Below are positions 1 through 11,576 of a DNA stretch of 64,000 nt, piece after piece. A model generated the notes under the pieces. The model was not told where the DNA came from. It ran no database searches and worked only from the letters and a program-made list of their open reading frames with translations. Position 1 is the first letter of the stretch; the number at the start of each line of letters is the position of its first letter. Position numbers and translations under genes: made by a program. The DNA is from Serripes groenlandicus (Eukaryota; Mollusca; Bivalvia; Cardiida; Cardiidae), in the NCBI GenBank assembly GCA_031761405.1, contig JASEVX010000001.1, positions 26,078,261 through 26,142,260 of the forward strand, read 5' to 3'.

Positions 1-430
1 TCTGTTTTTGGTGTTGTTTTCATGGTTTAACTTTTTAACGGCTCGAGGAGACGGTATAAAAATCCCAGAGAAACCAGTTAACTTATAACTTGATAAAACT
101 CTCTGCTTATAAGATGGCATGAACTCCTGTTCTTTCTCAATAACACATCGATAACCATATACTTTATACAATATATAAACGAACATTTCGGTTACAAACT
201 TGATTATTGCAAGTTTAAAAAAGTTCAACAGACGAAAGTGAACAACCGTACATGACGCAGGTACCAGAACAAATATAAGTCATCATAAAGCCTCTAATTC
301 TATAGAAAACGAAAATACCGTGAAAAATATGATAAATAGTCAATGAAGTGTTCCCACTCAGCAAGGACTAACCGCCACACTCGTATTCTTGCTTAGTTTA
401 GTTTAAACTTATTTATTTTACATCGATTGC
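1..430. other. no gene seen
   Basis: AT-rich unique-looking DNA with no recognisable coding or repeat signal. Confidence 0.6.
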
Positions 431-434
431 GAAA

Positions 435-600
435 CAAGCTTTCAGCTTATATTAATCACGCTCGATGTCTGCTTCCTGAAGACTTAACCAGTACTCGCGC
501 AATTTGTGTGGAAAAACCCGATCCCCACGGGACTCGAACACGGGACCTTTAGTAAGAGAGGCCGACACCCTACCTCTGCAGTACTGTCTTATTTAATTTG
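435..600 (-). mobile_element. SINE-5 copy
   Basis: Body gcttatattaatcacgctcg then cttaaccagtactcgcgc. tRNA-like head in reverse (cgggactcgaacacgggacc). Confidence 0.7.
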
Positions 601-947
601 TTTTGACGATACATTTTTAGTTCGAGACTGGTGTTGTAAATTTATCTGTCGCATGATGAATCTACGTGGACAATTTGTCATACGTCCTTAATTGTTGAAA
701 AGTGATGATCAGCGGAAACGTTTGGGTCAAACTAATCTGTCAAACTAATGTATGCGTCCCTTAAATACTTTCCATTCATTGCATCGATACATACGAGGAG
801 TGTTCGGGGGTTCATAGACTTTTAATACATTTTCTTTGTTTATCAATCAAATTATTCGCTTTTTTGAAACAGATATGGCTTTGTTTTACATGACAACCAA
901 CACCAAAGCTTAATATAATTGTCAGTACAACCTCATAGAGTAGTGTT

Positions 948-1260
948 TGAATGTGGTGGCAATATATGATTGCCCGGTTAGCTCTGTTGATTAGAACGCT
1001 AAGCTAGTGTTGTGGGGTCATGGGTTCGAGCCCCACATCGGGCTGACTTTTCCCCTCTTATGTTACTTTAATGGTGTCAGAAGTAAACTGGAATGCGCCT
1101 GGAGAGTGCTGTGTGAGTTGCAGAGGAGTGCAGTGTCTAAATGTGGTGGCAAGACATGATTGCCCGGTTAGCTCATTTGGTTAGAGCGCCAAGCTAGTAT
1201 TAAGGGGGTTGTTGGTTCGAACACAACTGCAGGCGGACATTTCCCCTCTTATGTTAATTT
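948..1260 (+). mobile_element. SINE-4, two copies in tandem
   Basis: Units begin aatgtggtggcaa at about 951 and 1140, each with a tRNA-like head. In unit 1 (973-1045) the gcccggt/atcgggc acceptor stem still pairs and the loop ctagtgt suggests a Thr-type origin. Both continue into ttcccctcttatgtta, which a true tRNA gene would not share. Confidence 0.75.
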
Positions 1261-1514
1261 AATATTAAGAATATACCGATTTGTGTATATAGTCAATGGA
1301 CACCATGAAAACATGGTGGAGGAAATCAGTAATCGCGTACAATGAACACATGCTGCTTTTCTGTTGAATGCTTTCTTTTATGTCGTTTCAATCGCTAGAT
1401 ATTTGTCACATGTGACTTATCTTAAAGAAACGTAAATACATTTATGTGAAGGACAGTGTCATTATAAACCCCATTTCCATAATACAACAAATCAACAATG
1501 AACGTCCTCGACGT

Positions 1515-2041
1515 TTAACCCTTTCCCTCATACGACAATTCTGCAGCAGATGACTTTGAACATATTTTGTCAAAAAATGGAAAATCTCTATAATTGAATG
1601 GATAACCTATGGCAAAAAGTGGCACACATTGTGGCAAAAGGAGAAATTGCACGTTCAAAAAGAGCAATGTCTCCTTCTGCCACAATATTTTCAACTCTAT
1701 TCAATATTTAAACTTTCATTTATACATGTATAGATATTCAAAAAAAATCCCCAGAAGTTGTCTGCTGCAGATTTGTTGTATGTGGGAAAGGTTTAATAAG
1801 AGAGAACTTTCAACAGTTCTTAAAAGATGTTGTGCGTACGTTTGGAAAGGGTTAAGGATAGCTGATAACACTTCTAGATGCAAACCAGTTAAGACACATC
1901 TGCAGCAGACTAAAAGTGGAAAACATTGTGTCAAAAGGAGAAATTGCTCGTTTTGAGCAATTTCTTCTTTTGTCACTATGTTTTCAAAAAGCCGTCGGCT
2001 GCAGAGGCGTCAAAAAGCGTCTATATTAGGGAAAGGGTTAA
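1515..2041. mobile_element. compound TTAA MITEs
   Basis: One copy at 1515-1800 has the toothed AATTCTGCAG type of end on both sides. A second, minus-oriented partial copy runs 1895-2041 and ends gggaaagggttaa. Confidence 0.85.
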
Positions 2042-2218
2042 AGGTCCTCGACGAGTTTAGTACGGTTTAAATTGTCATTAAATACAAAGAAGTCAATTAT
2101 TTTAGCATTGACTTTCCATTTTAAAAGTTGTAGTTTATGATAAAGGAGAAATACAACTTAATTAATTAGATAGTTAATGAAAATCCCTAGATATGAATAA
2201 GAAATAGGAATTCCTCCT

Positions 2219-2440
2219 TGTTAAATACAGACGCTTTCTGATGCCTCTACAGCAGACGACTTTTGAAGACATTGTTGTAAAAGGAGAAATTGCACATACT
2301 GACCAACTTCTCCTTTTGCCACAATGTTTTAAAGACCCCTAAAAAAGTATCCATTTGTTAATCGAGATATTTTATATCTATGTCTAGATGTTTTTAAACC
2401 TTCATCTGCTTCAGAATTTGTGTATGTGGGAAAGTGTTAA
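2219..2440 (+). mobile_element. TTAA MITE, diverged
   Basis: Starts ttaaatacagacgctttctg and ends gtatgtgggaaagtgttaa. Confidence 0.85.
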
Positions 2441-2610
2441 CTTGGTGGTAATGGGCCTGTTTTGTATACTGTTGGGTATATATCGGTAAGTGTAATAACT
2501 TCGAACATGACACTATCATACCGAATCATCGCGGGAAATTAAGAAATCGCAAATTGTCCATTTTGTCCAAATATATGTTCTAAGATTGTTCCCACACCAA
2601 GGACTTTAAC

Positions 2611-2785
2611 ACTGGAAGTAATGGCTGCCCTCCTAGTTGCGGGGTTAGCATTGCGACTGACTAGCTGGTAACAGGATAAATGTACCAGTATATATAGTAC
2701 TGGAAAAGTTACCCAGAAAACGCCGTGATATAACTAATAAAATTGTTGAAAGCGGCGTAAAACACCAAACAATCATAGGGATGTT
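2611..2785 (+). mobile_element. SINE-2, 5'-truncated
   Basis: Body taatggctgccctcctag, then gactgactagctggtaacag and tail cgccgtgatataactaataa, gcggcgtaaaacaccaaac. It corresponds to the reverse of the 14120 copy. Confidence 0.8.
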
Positions 2786-2845
2786 CGCTGAACAAAACGA
2801 CAGAACTCTTCCGTCCCAGGGAAGACGTTAATAGTAGTAATTATA

Positions 2846-3110
2846 TGAGCCGTTCCACGAGAAAACAAACAATATGGACTCTGCGTAATGTATCGACCCA
2901 GATCAGCATGCAGAGTTCGAGCAGGCTTATTTCGGCCGACACATTCCGTCTCAGGGGGAAAGAGGTATTGAGTAATGATTCCCGAAACAGAAAATCCACA
3001 GAAGGCGAAACGTGTCTGTCCTGGTTAGCGTGCGCGGCATACTTAGGATGATCCGGGTCGATACTTTACGCAGAGCCCACACTGATGGTTTTTTCTCGTG
3101 GAACGGCTCA
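2846..3110. mobile_element. MITE-D with 20-bp TIRs and TA flanks
   Basis: TGAGCCGTTCCACGAGAAAA at the left and its exact reverse complement at 3091-3110, flanked by tata on both sides. A second inverted pair lies inside (GGACTCTGCGTAATGTATCG / CGATACTTTACGCAGAGCCC). The TA flanks suggest Tc1/mariner mobilisation. Non-coding despite short open frames. Confidence 0.88.
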
Positions 3111-3232
3111 TATATCTCGCCCATTAATCACCCTATGTCACAGTTTACGCGTGTAAGATCGATTAATAATTATTGATTCCCGTATTGTATCATAATCAAT
3201 AACCACTATCAAGTAATTCATTCATACATTAA

Positions 3233-3455
3233 TTAACCCTTTCCAACATACAGCAATTTTGGCAGCAGACGATGTTGATAACATGTTTGTCCAAATGTGG
3301 AAACGGGTTAAGAATCAGATTGAAAATAGTTGAAAATATTGCGACAAACGGGGAAATAGCTCTTTTTTGAGCAATTTCCCCTTTTGTCACACACTGTTTT
3401 TAATAGTCGTCTGCTGCAGAGATGTAAGAAAGCGTCTGTACGTGGGAAAGGGTTA
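3233..3455 (-). mobile_element. TTAA MITE, diverged
   Basis: Ends ttaaccctttccaacat and cgtgggaaagggttaa. The central stem is ATAGCTC/GAGCAAT. Confidence 0.88.
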
Positions 3456-3586
3456 ATGATTGAGTCATGTATTGTATCATTACCCACAAACACCACCAAG
3501 TCATCGGTTCTCACATAACGTTGATTTTTTTTCCTTGTTATAAACAAGTAAGTATGGTATAAAACTGTTTTAACCGACGTCCATTT

Positions 3587-3781
3587 TTACCCTTTTCCTC
3601 ATAAAGACGCCTCTGCAGCAGACGGCTTTTTGAAAACATGGCGACAAAAGAAGCAATTTCTCCCTTTGTCACCATATTTTCAACACGATTCAATTTAATT
3701 TAAAGGGAGTTTCCCAAAAAAAAATCGGGTATGTTTTCAAAGTCGTCTGCTGCAGATTTGTTATATGTGGGAAAGCGTTAA
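3587..3781 (+). mobile_element. TTAA MITE, internally shortened
   Basis: The first block after the TIR is deleted (cataaagacgcctctgcag). It ends tatgtgggaaagcgttaa. Confidence 0.85.
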
Positions 3782-4480
3782 CTCCTTATAACATCCTCTC
3801 TGGGTTTATTTTAAGCAAAATCTTTACGCATATTCACCATTCACAAACCATGTAAATTTGTCCGGTATGAGGGCAAATGTTAAGATCTGGAGAAGTGGAA
3901 AGGTAATTATGATACATGTATATATAAAATGTAAATTTCCTCTTTTTCCCAATGATGTTCTGAAAAGTCCTCGAAATAAGAGAAAAGGCTGAACGAAACT
4001 CGATGACTTTCAAAAAAAGCCAGAGGAAAATATTCACTTTTGTCCAAAGATGTTCTCAAAAGTCCTACAGATATATCATTATAACAAGGCTAAACGAAGA
4101 CTGTAAAAGTCAGAGGAAAATGTCCACCTTTCCCCTCGATGACTGAAAAAGTCAGATATCCACGGATTGAAAGAGCCCCATTTTCCTGTTCAGAGTGAAG
4201 TCCCGTGATTGGCTGAGACAAACGTATGGATTTTATACCACATCCTGGGCACGAATAGCAATTAGGTCATCAGGAAGCAGTGTCTTGTTTTGAGCTAATA
4301 AACTGATTTTCAATATCTATTAGATTGCCTTTTAACATCACGATGTATAGATTATTAAGCCAATCTGTTAATAATGTTTGTTTGTATGTATAATTACCAC
4401 AATAATGCACTACTTGACAACATTTATTTATCCTGACCTTTTTCGAGGAACTACACATTATGATGATGTACATATGTTTC

Positions 4481-4861
4481 ATGGAATCTGCCGTGGTCGA
4501 GTGATTAACGCTTATTATAGAAATAGGAATCGAGTGTCCCTGGTTCGATCCCCAGTCGTGTTGGTCATGTTGGATTGCCCTTAGGCAATGCATATATCCC
4601 AGCCTGGTACAGAAGTGATTACCAAGGGATCATAAATAAGTGAACTGTCGTGACATAACTTTAATATGTTGACAATTTAAATAAAGTTGAACATTTAAAT
4701 AAAGTTGAACATTTAAATAAAGTTAAATAAAGTTGAACATTTAAATAAAGTTGAACATTTAAATAAAGTTGAACATTTAAATAAAGTTGAAAACTTAAAT
4801 AACGTTGAAAACGGCATAAAACCCACATAAAACAAAACAAAACAAACAAACAAACAAACAA
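4481..4861 (+). mobile_element. SINE-1 with an expanded tail minisatellite
   Basis: tRNA-like head (gccgtggtcgagtgattaac; B box ggttcgatcccc). Flanked by acatatgtttc at 4470-4480 and 4862-4872. The tail ends in (caaa)n repeats. Confidence 0.92.
4664..4805 (+). repeat. 18-bp minisatellite inside the SINE-1 tail
   Basis: Seven or so units of aaataaagttgaacattt expanded from the attgttgaaa part of the SINE tail. One unit is short. Confidence 0.9.
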
Positions 4862-5051
4862 ACATATGTTTCGTAAACTTTACACTCTGCGTTATTTATA
4901 ACTGGTTTTGTGTTTCCATGAAACAGATCACAAATTTGATGATAACGCACGTACATCAAGATACAGGGTGAACACAATAGCTCACCTTGAACACAAATAA
5001 CTTTTTAGCTCACCTGGCACAAACCAGCCTGCTGCGGGTTCATACTCATCT

Positions 5052-5264
5052 TTAACCCTTTCCCTCATACGGCAATTTTGCAGCAGACGACTTTGAACGT
5101 ATTTTGTCAAAACATAGAAAATCTCCATAATTGAATGGATAACCTATAACAAAAAGTGGAACACATTGTGGCAAAAGGAGAAATTGCACGTTTTGTCACT
5201 ATGTTTTCAAAAGGCCGTCTGCTGCAGAGGCGTCAGAAAGCGTCTATATGAGGGAAAGGGTTAA
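5052..5264 (-). mobile_element. TTAA MITE
   Basis: Good ends. Half of the central hairpin is lost (gcacgttttgtcac). Confidence 0.92.
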
Positions 5265-5378
5265 ACCAACACTGGTAACAATAACAATCAAGTAGAAAAC
5301 GTGAAACAAATCCCAAAGTTGATGATAATGAACCTTTACACAGGTTCAGGTCAATATTGTTGAGTAATACAATATAAT

Positions 5379-5640
5379 TGAGCCGTTCCACGTGAAAACT
5401 AACATTGTGGACTCTGCGTAATGAATCGACTCAGATCAGTCTGCGCAGTGCGCGCAGGCTAATCCGGGCCGACACATTCCGTCTCATGGGGTATAGGTAT
5501 AGAGTAATGATTCCTGAAACAGATAATCCACAGTAGGCGAAAAGTGTCTGTCCGGGTTAGCCTGGGCGGCATGCTTAGGCTGATCCGGGTCGATACTTTA
5601 TGAAGAGTCCACAATGTTGGTTTCCTCTCGAAATGGCTCA
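5379..5640. mobile_element. MITE-D copy
   Basis: TGAGCCGTTCCACGTGAAAA at the left. The right end is decayed (ctctcgaaatggctca). Same subterminal inverted blocks as the 2846 copy. Confidence 0.85.
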
Positions 5641-5814
5641 ATTGTATTGCAATAAAAGCGGAGAATATATTTATTATAAATGGAGATGTGTGGCAAAAAG
5701 CGTCGATATAAAAGTATGGTAAATGTATTTTGAGTTTTATTAACATCCTCGTTTTGTTTGTTTATTCATGAAATCAGACAAGCACTTTACAAGCAGAATA
5801 ATTTTAAAGTTTGC

Positions 5815-6110
5815 CATTGTACCCCTATTCAGATTATAACCCGTCAGTCATGTTTTTCAACCAGGTAATATGGTTTGATCAATTTTAGTAGAGGGTCACC
5901 TAAGGAGCATTCTCTATTGTTATTGAGAATTTATTGCATTGTTATTTAACCCCCTTTTTATGTCGCCTGCCGAACATTTCTTATTCAATCAATGAGTATA
6001 GCTCGAACACTTTTTGATAACGCACAATGTATGTCAACCGAATAGGTGATCGCAATAGCTCACCTTGAGCAGCACAAGACGTTGTGTGCTCAGGTGAGCT
6101 AAAAAAAACA
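5815..6110. repeat. diverged agagggtcac repeat, right end
   Basis: tagagggtcacctaaggagc and, at the end, atagctcaccttgagcagca ... gtgtgctcaggtgagctaaa, a terminal hairpin. Confidence 0.6.
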
Positions 6111-6290
6111 ACAAAGCTGCAGCAGACGACACGGAAAACGCCTTGGTAAAATTACGGAAACTCTATATGGGAAAGTTTAAATATTGAAAAAAGTTGAAAA
6201 CATCATGACCAATTTCTTCTTTTGTCACAATGTTTTTAACATTCGTGCAGATGTGTCAGAATGCGTCTGCAATTTGGAAAGAGCTGCATC
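6110..6290 (-). mobile_element. MITE remnant
   Basis: gctgcagcagacgacacgga at the left, ttcttcttttgtcacaatgt and gtgtcagaatgcgtctgca at the right. Ends decayed. Confidence 0.6.
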
Positions 6291-6383
6291 AACACTGGTA
6301 CCAATAACATTCCAGTAGATAACGTGAGATTTGAAGACACATAGTGTCGATCTAGTAAAAAGACAACTACGTTGAAATGCAAC

Positions 6384-6596
6384 GAACCCTTTCCACCATA
6401 TAGACACTTTCTAGTGTCTCTGTAACAGACGACTTTTGAAAACATTGATAACATATTGAGATTTTTTCCCATTTTGGTACAAAGTGTTCAACTCTAATCG
6501 ATTGTTCAACATTCCTCTTTAAATATTAAACACATTTTTGTCTGGATGGTTTCAAACTGGTCTGCTGCACTTTTGATGTATGTTGGAAACAGTTAA
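6384..6596 (+). mobile_element. TTAA MITE, diverged
   Basis: Starts aaccctttccaccatataga and ends tgatgtatgttggaaacagtt. Confidence 0.78.
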
Positions 6597-6880
6597 AAGG
6601 ACGCTGTTAAATAATCACCGGCTATACAACTAAGCTAGCAATGATTTATGATTGTTTTTCAGTACGTGCAACTTCTGCTGTCAGATCATAACAACCAAAC
6701 CTAGCTGATAAATGACGACATTAGAAATGCACTTCTCTGTACTGTACGCTTACTTAATACTCGCCCATTAACCTGTCCGTTAACAAAACTTCTTTTTCTT
6801 CTAGATTTACAACAAAAATGCATGTTTAAAAACAAATCAGTAAACTAAAACCTTGTCTTACAATCAATATCAAAACAAAA

Positions 6881-7300
6881 TTTCAGCTTATATTAATCAC
6901 GCTAGATGTCTGCTTCCTGGAGACTTAACCAGTACTCGCGCCGTTTGTTTAAAAAAAAAAAGCGAGAAGGCAGAACCTGCTTAACCCTTTCCCTCATACG
7001 ACAATTCTGCAGCAGACGACTTTAAACTTATTTAGTCAAAACATAGAAAATCTCCATAGTTGAATGGATAACCTATGACAAAAAGTGTAAAACATTGTGG
7101 CAAAAGGAGAAATTGCACGTTTTGTGAAATTTCTTCTTTTGTCACTATGTTTTCAAAAGGCCGTTTGCTGCAGAGGCGTCAGAAAAGCGTCTATATGAGG
7201 GAAAGGGTTAACACGGGATTCTAATCCGGGATTCTAATCCAGGATCTTTAGTGCGGAAGGTCGACGCTCTACCAATGAACCACTGTCGTCCGCTCTAACC
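6881..7300 (-). mobile_element. SINE-5 copy split by a TTAA MITE
   Basis: Body gcttatattaatcacgctag at the left. The head after the insertion (ggtcgacgctctaccaatga) is reversed. It matches the 435-600 copy on both sides of the insert. Confidence 0.78.
6981..7211 (-). mobile_element. TTAA MITE inserted into a SINE-5 copy
   Basis: TTAA at 6981-6984 and 7208-7211, element between. The flanks on both sides belong to one SINE-5 copy, so the TTAA duplication can be read directly. Confidence 0.93.
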
Positions 7301-7479
7301 TGAATTATCACCATTTTCTTCGTTTATCATTACATTGCATAAATCTCCTTTATCGTTCCTGGTGTTGGGGCAATATTGACTTTTCTCTATGAGCCACACT
7401 ACGGGAGTTGGTGTCTTGTTTCAGTAAAGACTCGGGTGGGTCTGTGCATAAGAGCCTCAACCTTCACATGTATCTACTC

Positions 7480-7755
7480 AATGTAAGGACAATATCTAGA
7501 AATGAAGGTAGAATTACTGAACAAAATTGAAGACATTGTGACAAAAGGAGAAAATGCTCATTTCCAAAGTCGTCCGCTGCAGATGCGTCTAAATGCGTCT
7601 GTAGGTGGGAAATGCGTAAACGCCGTGTACATGTTAACACTACTGAAGCTGAGAAGTAAATAGATCTCATTTCGCACGACGCGACTTGTATTCTTTCCCG
7701 AATTTCCTAATTTAAAACATTGTGACAAAAGAAGCAATTTCTCCTTTTGTCACAA
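7480..7755 (-). mobile_element. MITE remnants
   Basis: 7480-7619 holds a right half ending tgtaggtgggaaatgcgtaa. 7715-7755 holds only the palindrome core and abuts MITE-B at its TTAA. Confidence 0.65.
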
Positions 7756-7972
7756 AGGGTTAATTCTTTCGGCGCCAAAGGCAATATTGAAATTTTTGCA
7801 AACAATACTGATTCAGGCGAGTCAGCTCGTAACGAGCTGTCTCACCTGAAATCAGCATTGTTTGCCTTTTAGTTATCAAAATAGACCAAATTGTTATTAC
7901 ATGAGAAATGGAGACGCCCGATTTTGAACATGGAAGGGTCTACTTTTAACAATTCGGCGCTGAAAGAGTTAA
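7750..7972 (+). mobile_element. MITE-B, a second TTAA-flanked family
   Basis: Ends TTAATTCTTTCGGCGCC and GGCGCTGAAAGAGTTAA. An inner palindrome, caggcgagtcagctcg then cgagctgtctcacctg, is centred near 7835. Non-coding. Confidence 0.88.
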
Positions 7973-8054
7973 CGCCGTGTACATTTTAATGCTGCTGAAG
8001 CTGAGAAGCAATTCGATCTCATTTCGCATGACGGGACTTGTACACATTCCAAAT

Positions 8055-8372
8055 GGAATAAGGCTGATCCCTGGTAGCTTAATCGGTAGCGACACGGGCT
8101 GTAAATCCGTGTGTTGTGAGTTCGAACCAAGCTCGGTCAACATTATTTCCAGCGTTTGATAAAAGTCACTGCAACACGCGTCATTCGTCTACCACCAATG
8201 GGCTCACAATCTATGTGGAAAAACAGTCAGTTGCTTTGAAAGACTGTAATGGGCAGAACTGGTACGAGAAGGCCAGGAAACGCAGGGGTATGCGAATTGG
8301 CCGCCGTGATATGACCGAACAATTGTTGAAAAGGGTCTTAAACTCCAATCAACCAGTCAACCAAATAGTATA
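8055..8372 (+). mobile_element. SINE-3
   Basis: tRNA-Tyr-like head (ctggtagcttaatcggtagc; ctgtaaatc loop; gagttcgaacc). The body includes ccaccaatgggctcacaatc. Tail gccgccgtgatatgaccgaa then attgttgaaaagggtc. Short reading frames through it are not genes. Confidence 0.85.
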
Positions 8373-8379
8373 AAAGGAA

Positions 8380-9265
8380 TGCATGTATAATTCAATTATA
8401 TTTATTCGACACAAAATACATGCCCGTCATAAATTTAACAATATGATATTATATATTTATACACAGAGGTCAAGGGCATGCCATTATTGTCAAGCAATAA
8501 CAAATTCTTACACCGAGACAAGTTTTACGACCACTGGGGATGTCTAGGTATGTCAACATCAAGCTTGCGTATATTGACTCATTTCAGCAATCTGATCCTT
8601 TCGGCTGAAGTCGTTTGCACAATTTATTTAATTTCCGTTGAAAGCCAATTTGGGATCGTTAACCTATTCGTATAATCCGTTCCCGTTAGACTCTTCCTTG
8701 CTTGGATAGCGCTTTATACAATACAATACTATCAACTTATTAGCGTACGAACTACAAGTGTTATAGCAAGTTTTTAACGAAATCATGACAAAATACAATG
8801 GATTTTCTAAAGAGCCCCGCATATAGCCAGGCGTACATATTAAACCCAGAAATATTTTTTTCAATTTTATATCTATCAAACATATTGTGTCATGTCACCG
8901 AGTTGTAATGTAGCTACCCTGCTGCGGTCCCGATGGTTTCGTTACCAAGTTGCAAACACGCAAGTCATGTTAGCAGCTATTTAGCATCTATGTATCAACC
9001 CTTTTGTTTAAACATGCGCTGGTATAGATCGTAAAGGAAAACATCATTTGACTGCCTTGAATCATAACAGGTTTTTTTTCTATACACACTTTACGAAAAT
9101 AGCCATGCAACACAAAACAAATAGACCAGTTACGTTTAATAAATATATTTATTAAAACTATATAGCCTAGTATCAGAGCATTACTTTCCATTATTTGATT
9201 TAAATAATATATATATTTTTTTCAACATACTTAAACATATGCAGCGGTCTACTATAAAAATAGCT
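8380..9265. other. no gene seen
   Basis: AT-rich. Reading frames up to 71 codons have no family features. Confidence 0.6.
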
Positions 9266-9267
9266 AG

Positions 9268-9360
9268 ACGAAAATATGGCTCATGAGCGATTTCTCCTTT
9301 TGCCACAATGCTTTCAATCATCGTCTGTTCAAATTCGTTAAGATGTCTCTGTATGAGCTT
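9268..9360. mobile_element. MITE remnant
   Basis: Core gcgatttctccttttgccac followed by a decayed right half. Confidence 0.55.
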
Positions 9361-9721
9361 CATTTTAAAATGGTCGTAAAAAGGCAAAAGTGGAGTTCAC
9401 ACACGACTTGGTAAATTCACTATTGGGATCGTAGCAGACTGGCCAAGTTACGTTTGGGAAATAAGTACTCAGCAACTCCTGTTTTGATGAATATCCCTCT
9501 GTCATATAATAATTTGTAGGTCGCAAAAGTTGTGAGTGAGGTCAACGGTTAGTTGATGCGTTGAAAGGAGCAGGGAGTCACTAGAGGTCACGTGTGTCGC
9601 ATACTCATCGACCATAAACGACAATATATTAGCGGTGTCAATCGAAACTAGCCGTTATATTATAGTCTTAAAAATTGCGACCCCGTAATGGGGGCATGAA
9701 CGGCCAAGCATTGTGCGTGTT

Positions 9722-9891
9722 TTAACCCTTTCCCTCATATAGACGCTTTCTGACGCCTCTGCAGCAGACGGCTTTTTGAAAACATAGTGACAAAAGAAGA
9801 AATTGCACAAAACGTGCAATTTCTCCTTTTGCCACAATGTTTTCCACTTTTTGTCATAGGTAACCCATTCAATTATGGAGATTTTCTATGA
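9722..9891 (+). mobile_element. TTAA MITE truncated on the right
   Basis: Perfect left end and GCACAAAACGTGC centre. Sequence departs after ggagattttctatg. Confidence 0.9.
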
Positions 9892-10038
9892 TTCTCACAG
9901 ACTCGCCGTTAACTCCAACGTTCGATTCTACTCCGAGTATTTGACCTGTAGGACGTAGCACATAGTTTTATGACTGAGCTGTATGCATCCTATTCACTAG
10001 TATATAGTTTGTTTAAAATGGCATTACTCTTTGGTTGT

Positions 10039-10251
10039 TTAACTCTTTCAGCGTCAAAGGCAATATTCCGGTTTTTGCAAACAATACTGATTCAGGCGAG
10101 TCAGCTCGTAACGAGCTGTCTCACCTGAAATCAGCATTGTTTGCCTTTAAGTTATCAAAATAGTCCAAAATTGTATTATATGAGAAATAGAAACGCCCGA
10201 TTTTGAACATGGAAGAGTCTACTTTAAACAATTTGGCGCTGAAAGAGTTAA
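10039..10251 (+). mobile_element. MITE-B copy
   Basis: Ends TTAACTCTTTCAGCGTC and GGCGCTGAAAGAGTTAA. Same inner palindrome as the 7750 copy, to which it is very similar. Confidence 0.9.
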
Positions 10252-10407
10252 ACAAACTGAGAAATGTTTTATATCATGTATACATGTATATATATTTGTA
10301 TAAAGCATGTACTATCTACTAAACCTTAAAGCATCCCATCACTAAGTAAAATAGTTTGATTTAAACTTTAATTTGTATAGTTTCTCGAGTTCCCTAAATA
10401 GATAATG

Positions 10408-10510
10408 TCTCTAATATAGACGGCCTTTGACGCCTCTGTAGCAGACGTCTTTTGAAAAAAACTTAACCAAAAGATATCCATTCAAGATGAATCGTCATCT
10501 GCCCACTGTA
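10408..10510 (+). mobile_element. MITE remnant
   Basis: tatagacggcctttgacgcc and ctgtagcagacgtcttttga. The core is lost. Confidence 0.5.
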
Positions 10511-10839
10511 GCTATTAGTATTGTTCACATATAGCAAGAGTATATAAGACCATGCGACACCAAACGTGGTTATAACACTCATATTTGGGTAGTATGGTCC
10601 ATTTCACACGCGAAACCCGACCTTCGAAGGCATATTGATTAAAAACAGTATTTACGATAAGGATTCGTACTTTGGATATTGTAATGATGCACGTAAGACT
10701 AGATTGCGAACAGGATAATTTCTGATATTTCCAGTACTGGTCGCAAAACCCACTGAACTTCGTTCTTTCGTGTGACGTGGCTTTTTCTAACATCCAACTT
10801 TACTCGTTACACGCCGCGAACGATGGTCAACATGGTCAC

Positions 10840-11059
10840 ATATCGAGGGCTTGGCGTGAAACGGTTGTAACTAAAAACCTATTTTGAAAACCCTTGATTA
10901 GGGGCAATTTCGACTCTTTTGTAAACAATGCAAATTTAGGTGCAATTACTAAGAACGAAAAATGAAATAACGCTTATAAAGAATTTAGGGCGAGGTGATT
11001 AACCATGGTAAAAAAATACCAATTTCAGTTACAACTGTTTCACGCCAAGCCCTCGATAT
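10840..11059. mobile_element. MITE-C, 220 bp with long TIRs
   Basis: ATATCGAGGGCTTGGCGTGA is inverted at the right end (cacgccaagccctcgatat). A second inner inverted pair, ggttgtaact/agttacaact, is also present. Non-coding. Confidence 0.88.
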
Positions 11060-11261
11060 GAACTGGCGTGTCTGGACTTTGGAAAGTTTTTTCTTTTCAA
11101 AATAGCTCGGCCCATCAGCTGTCAGTACTCTCAGTTCTTTGAATCCTTAATGTTTTCAATAATGCACCAAACTTGCAGGGGCGTTGCTCCCTTTAGGCAC
11201 TGTAGGCACGTGCCTACACATTTTTTCTCAAAATGCCCTAAAATGCAGCTATGGCGATAGA

Positions 11262-11488
11262 CATCTGCGTAAAGTATCGACCAGATCAGCCTGCGCTGTC
11301 CGCGCAGACTGATCAGGCCGACACATTCCGTCTTAGGGGGATAGATGTATAAAGTAGTACTAAAACAGAAAATCCACAGGAGGCGAAAAGTGTCTATCCG
11401 GGTTGGCCTGTGTGGCATGCTTAGGCTGATCCGGGTCGATACTTTACGCAGAGTCCACAATGTTGATTTTCTCACGAGACGGCCTACA
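11262..11488. mobile_element. MITE-D copy, left end lost
   Basis: Starts within tctgcgtaaagtatcgacca. The right part, cgatactttacgcagagtcc then ttctcacgagacggcc, is intact. Confidence 0.8.
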
Positions 11489-11576
11489 CATGGTTTATTG
11501 CAAAGCTACGCCCCTGACTTGCACTTTCAAATAATCAGGGTGCGTATTTCTCACTATATGTTCTAACCAGGCAACC

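Noticed and set aside
973..1045. tRNA gene with pairing acceptor stem
   Set aside because: The downstream sequence is shared with a second, non-pairing copy, and the anticodon stem is poor. A SINE head fits better.
1609..1976. 115- and 86-codon frames on both strands
   Set aside because: They are translations of MITE palindromes. The same peptide pieces recur in many other copies.
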